DNA of 8,041 nt from Oscillospiraceae bacterium (lineage in GTDB: Bacteria > Bacillota > Clostridia > Oscillospirales > UBA929). Positions within the stretch are counted from its first letter, which is position 1. The number at the start of each line of letters is the position of its first letter. Positions 6,582 to 8,041 of the stretch are shown piece by piece. Location: the NCBI GenBank assembly GCA_031271325.1, contig JAISVY010000116.1, positions 1 to 8,041 on the forward strand. The letters are read 5' to 3'. The notes beneath the pieces were generated by a model. It had not been told where the DNA came from, ran no database searches, and worked only from the letters and a program-made list of their open reading frames with translations. A program made the translations under genes and the position numbers.

Positions 6582-6748
6582 AATTTATTCTGTTCGGGAT
6601 CGCGCTGCTTCTTTTCGGAAACTTTTTTGCTTTTGCCGAGAACAACATGGCAGATTTCGGAAACACCACCCTCGGTCTGGTCCTATGCATCGCCGGCATC
6701 CTTTGCTCCTTGGTCGGGTTATTCCTCCCGGAACGAAACAAGAAATGA
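6578..6748 (+). CDS. small membrane protein, 56 residues, coupled to the upstream gene
   Basis: Begins MKFILFGIALLLFGNFFAFA and ends LFLPERNKK. It has two hydrophobic stretches, about residues 2-20 and 31-50, separated by the polar ENNMADFGN, so it is likely a helical hairpin in the membrane; the positively charged end suggests a cytoplasmic C-terminus. The support for it being real is strong despite its size: AAGGAGGTG (6562-6570), a near-perfect match to the 16S rRNA tail, sits 7 bases before the ATG, and the start overlaps the stop of the eight-helix protein by ATGA. It could be an accessory subunit of that protein. No family recognised. Confidence 0.78.
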   Translation: MKFILFGIALLLFGNFFAFAENNMADFGNTTLGLVLCIAGILCSLVGLFLPERNKK

Positions 6749-6772
6749 GAAGCTCATCTTCGCCCGGTAGGC
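6743..6772 (+). repeat. shortened copy of the modular repeat at the small gene's stop
   Basis: AAATGAGAAGCTC (6743-6755) is identical to 5605-5617 and contains the TGA stop of the small membrane protein. It is followed by ATCTTCGCCCGGTAGGC, which aligns with ATGTTCGCCGCTAGGC after the citrate synthase gene if about ten bases (TAAAAACCTC) are missing here. It precedes the strong terminator at 6796. Confidence 0.6.
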
Positions 6773-6795
6773 AAAACGGCTTTGTCCGCAACCTC

Positions 6796-6834
6796 AAGCC
6801 TTGAAAACGAAAAGTTTTCAAGGCTTTTATTTTA
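6796..6834 (+). terminator. strong intrinsic terminator
   Basis: AAGCCTTGAAAAC (6796-6808), a GAAA loop and GTTTTCAAGGCTT (6813-6825) form a perfect 13-bp stem followed by TTATTTTAT. It ends the transcript carrying the two membrane protein genes. It overlaps the stop codon of the convergent aquaporin gene; on the minus strand no T-run follows, so termination there would be weaker. Confidence 0.9.
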
Positions 6835-7527
6835 TCTTGACCTGCGCTTTGTGACGCTCCGCCCCTTCAGCAGGGTAAACACACAGAACGCGAGGGCGGC
6901 TCCGGCCAGAGGACCAACGATAAACACCCAGAGCTGTGAAAGCGCTTCGCGCCCGGCGAAGAGCGCGGGACCGATGCTGCGGGCCGGATTGACCGACGTG
7001 CCGGTGAACGGAATGCCGATGATATGTACAAGCGTCAGCGTAAACCCGATGACAATCCCCGCGATGCCGTTCTTGCTCTCGTCGGACGTAACGCCCAAGA
7101 CAACCAAGACAAAGACAAAGGTCAGCGCCGCTTCTATGAGCAGCCCGCCCGCGATGTCGATTCCGCTGTCGATATACCCGTTTGCGCCGAAGCTGCCCGT
7201 GTTGTCTTCGGCAATCACTTCGGACAAAACCCTCACCAGCGCGGAACCCATAATCGCCCCGGCGATCTGCGCGATCACGTAGAAGGCAAAATCCAGCGCG
7301 CTCATCTTTTTGCTGAGGAAAACCGCCAGCGAAACGGCGGGATTGATGTGACAACCGGAGATGTTCCCGATCGCGTACGCCGCCGCGATCAGCGCCAGCC
7401 CAAACGCGAACGCCACGGCAAGGTAACCGCCCGCCGGGTCAACGCCGAGAAACACCGCGCTTCCGCATCCGGCAAAAACCAGTATCGCCGTTCCGGTCAG
7501 TTCCGCGAAGTACTTTTTCCAAGCCAT
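6832..7527 (-). CDS. aqpZ: aquaporin Z-type water channel
   Basis: A 231-residue major intrinsic protein with six membrane helices and two half-helices carrying the NPA boxes: GCHINPAVS (Asn62-Ala64) and TSVNPARS (Asn180-Ala182). The selectivity filter can be read by alignment with E. coli AqpZ: Phe42 for Phe43, His168 for His174, Thr177 for Thr183 and Arg183 for Arg189. This Phe-His-Thr-Arg set indicates a water-selective channel rather than a glycerol facilitator. The start is Met at 7527, with GGGAGG (7536-7541) 8 bases upstream and MAWKKYFAELTGTAILVF matching the family N-terminus; the longer frame to 7653 would add 42 residues unlike any aquaporin N-terminus and run through the promoter. 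The gene stands alone, converging on the membrane-protein pair. Confidence 0.96.
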   Translation of the reverse strand: MAWKKYFAELTGTAILVFAGCGSAVFLGVDPAGGYLAVAFAFGLALIAAAYAIGNISGCHINPAVSLAVFLSKKMSALDFAFYVIAQIAGAIMGSALVRVLSEVIAEDNTGSFGANGYIDSGIDIAGGLLIEAALTFVFVLVVLGVTSDESKNGIAGIVIGFTLTLVHIIGIPFTGTSVNPARSIGPALFAGREALSQLWVFIVGPLAGAALAFCVFTLLKGRSVTKRRSR

Positions 7528-7572
7528 ATTCCGCGCCTCCCTGTCCATGTAAGAGAGTATCTTCTGTCTCTC

Positions 7573-7601
7573 ATGGTATCTCAATTTGCAGTTCTTGTCA
7601 A
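7573..7601 (-). promoter_or_regulatory. sigma-A promoter for aqpZ
   Basis: On the minus strand, TTGACA (7601-7596) is followed after 17 bases by TACCAT (7578-7573). The -35 is perfect, the -10 matches 4 of 6. It lies about 45 bases upstream of the aqpZ start, and about 20 bases from the palindromic element. Confidence 0.62.
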
Positions 7602-7621
7602 GGATATTTGCTACAGCGCAC

Positions 7622-7786
7622 ACGACAAACGCATGAACGGGCAAAATGCACAAAAATCGGCATCCACATGTAGGGGCGACCGTCCTCGGTCGCCCGCGAC
7701 TACGGGATTTTCCGGGGTTACGGGCGGTCGGGGACGACCGCCCCTACATTTCGTCTGTGCAATACGGACATTCATGCGTTTGTCGT
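7622..7786. mobile_element. 165-bp palindromic MITE-like element with twin hairpins
   Basis: Outer arms ACGACAAACGCATGAA (7622-7637) and its exact reverse complement (7771-7786) flank an 80-bp core (7669-7748) that begins TGTAGGGGCG and ends CGCCCCTACA. TGCACA also recurs symmetrically (7647-7652 and 7756-7761). The core holds two perfect 9-bp hairpins, 7674-7695 (loop TCCT) and 7722-7743 (loop GGGA), 26 bases apart. There is no transposase gene and I see no clear target-site duplication, so mobility is inferred from structure only. Both strands encode related Asp-Lys-Arg-Met-Asn and Arg-Gly-x-Arg-Pro-Arg peptides, a by-product of the symmetry. It occupies most of the 303-base gap between aqpZ and the next gene. 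Confidence 0.75.
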
Positions 7787-7790
7787 AGGA

Positions 7791-7816
7791 GAACATGAGG
7801 CTTTTAGATCGTCTCA
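7791..7816 (-). repeat. modular repeat downstream of the second SpoIID-domain gene
   Basis: Read on the minus strand this is TGAGACGATCTAAAAG followed by CCTCATGTTC, matching 5608-5633 at 23 of 26 bases. It starts 14 bases after the stop codon of the minus-strand SpoIID/LytB-domain gene and leads straight into the palindromic element. Its direction relative to the upstream gene is the same as for the copies after the citrate synthase and small membrane protein genes. Confidence 0.72.
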
Positions 7817-7830
7817 AGTATTATCTGCGC

Positions 7831-8041
7831 TCACGCGCCCCCGGTGATCTCCACCCCGGTGAAGTAGTGCTTGATGATGTCCGCATACGAAAAGCCCTGT
7901 TCCGCCATGCCGTACGCGCCGTATTGGCTCATGCCGACGTTGTGCCCGCTGCCGCGCCCGATGACGGTGTAGACGCCGTCGCCGGAACCGCCGGAGGGCT
8001 GCTGAAGAGGGATGGTGTGCAGACCGTCGCCGGAGATGACG
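7831..8041 (-). CDS. SpoIID/LytB-domain protein, C-terminal end only
   Basis: On the minus strand the frame is open from the window edge to TGA at 7833-7831, giving 69 complete residues. The segment GRGSGHNVGMSQYGAYGMAE, then SYADIIKHYFTGVEI, is the conserved C-terminus of SpoIID/LytB proteins, which act on peptidoglycan during sporulation or as amidase modifiers. It parallels GHGVGMSQFGARQLA and LLWYYTGVEV in the short spoIID-like gene at 3315-4115, so the two are paralogs. The N-terminus, catalytic Glu and signal peptide lie outside the window, so it cannot be told whether this is the engulfment SpoIID or a LytB-like relative. Confidence 0.88.
   Translation of the reverse strand, partial: VISGDGLHTIPLQQPSGGSGDGVYTVIGRGSGHNVGMSQYGAYGMAEQGFSYADIIKHYFTGVEITGGA

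Noticed and set aside
7528..7653. 42-residue N-terminal extension of aqpZ
   Set aside because: It would translate across the predicted promoter, lacks a ribosome binding site at its start, and the internal Met at 7527 has a well-placed GGGAGG.
7669..7748. CRISPR array or riboswitch
   Set aside because: The repeats are inverted rather than direct, with no regular spacers, and the region resembles no riboswitch class I know.
7024..7788. Plus-strand 254-residue reading frame opposite aqpZ
   Set aside because: It is antisense to a clear aquaporin gene, has no credible start site and runs into the palindromic element.
7611..7817. Minus-strand 68-residue reading frame through the palindrome
   Set aside because: It starts at TTG with no ribosome binding site, lies wholly within repeat sequence, and its peptide is mirrored on the other strand because of the palindrome.

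Overview
The window looks like a chromosomal segment from a GC-rich, spore-forming, anaerobic member of the Clostridia, perhaps Oscillospirales. The evidence is two SpoIID/LytB-family proteins, strong AGGAGG-type ribosome binding sites, sigma-A promoters with 17-bp spacers, and Clostridia-like gene products. The taxonomic call is an inference from gene content; there is no marker gene such as 16S rRNA.

Layout, left to right: (1) the 3' part of an alpha-phosphoglucomutase / phospho-sugar mutase gene, cut by the window edge; (2) a type II toxin-antitoxin pair (AF2212/VapB-like antitoxin and PIN-domain VapC-like toxin) with its own promoter; (3) a MerR-family regulator with a C-terminal GyrI-like ligand-binding domain, read from a MerR-type promoter with a 19-bp spacer, and carrying a strong internal ribosome binding site that could yield the ligand-binding domain alone, as in the TipAL/TipAS pair; (4) a hairpin terminator shared with a convergent, unusually short spoIID-like gene on the minus strand; (5) divergent from it, a citrate synthase gene behind a near-consensus promoter; (6) an 8-helix membrane protein of unknown function, coupled by an ATGA overlap to a 56-residue membrane protein, ended by a strong terminator; (7) a convergent aquaporin Z gene on the minus strand; (8) a 165-bp palindromic, MITE-like element; (9) the C-terminal end of a second SpoIID/LytB-domain protein on the minus strand, cut by the right edge.

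The genes do not form one pathway. Phosphoglucomutase and citrate synthase are central metabolism, the SpoIID-like proteins point to peptidoglycan remodelling at sporulation, and the MerR gene and toxin-antitoxin pair are accessory. The most unusual structure is in the spaces between genes: a modular repeat (TGAGA.G.TCTAAAA.CCTCATGTTC followed by hairpins) that begins 0 to 14 bases after the stop codon of three different genes, always in the sense direction, and a twin-hairpin palindrome whose two hairpins differ only by compensatory base-pair changes in the stems. I see no tRNA, rRNA, CRISPR array, phage gene or transposase gene.
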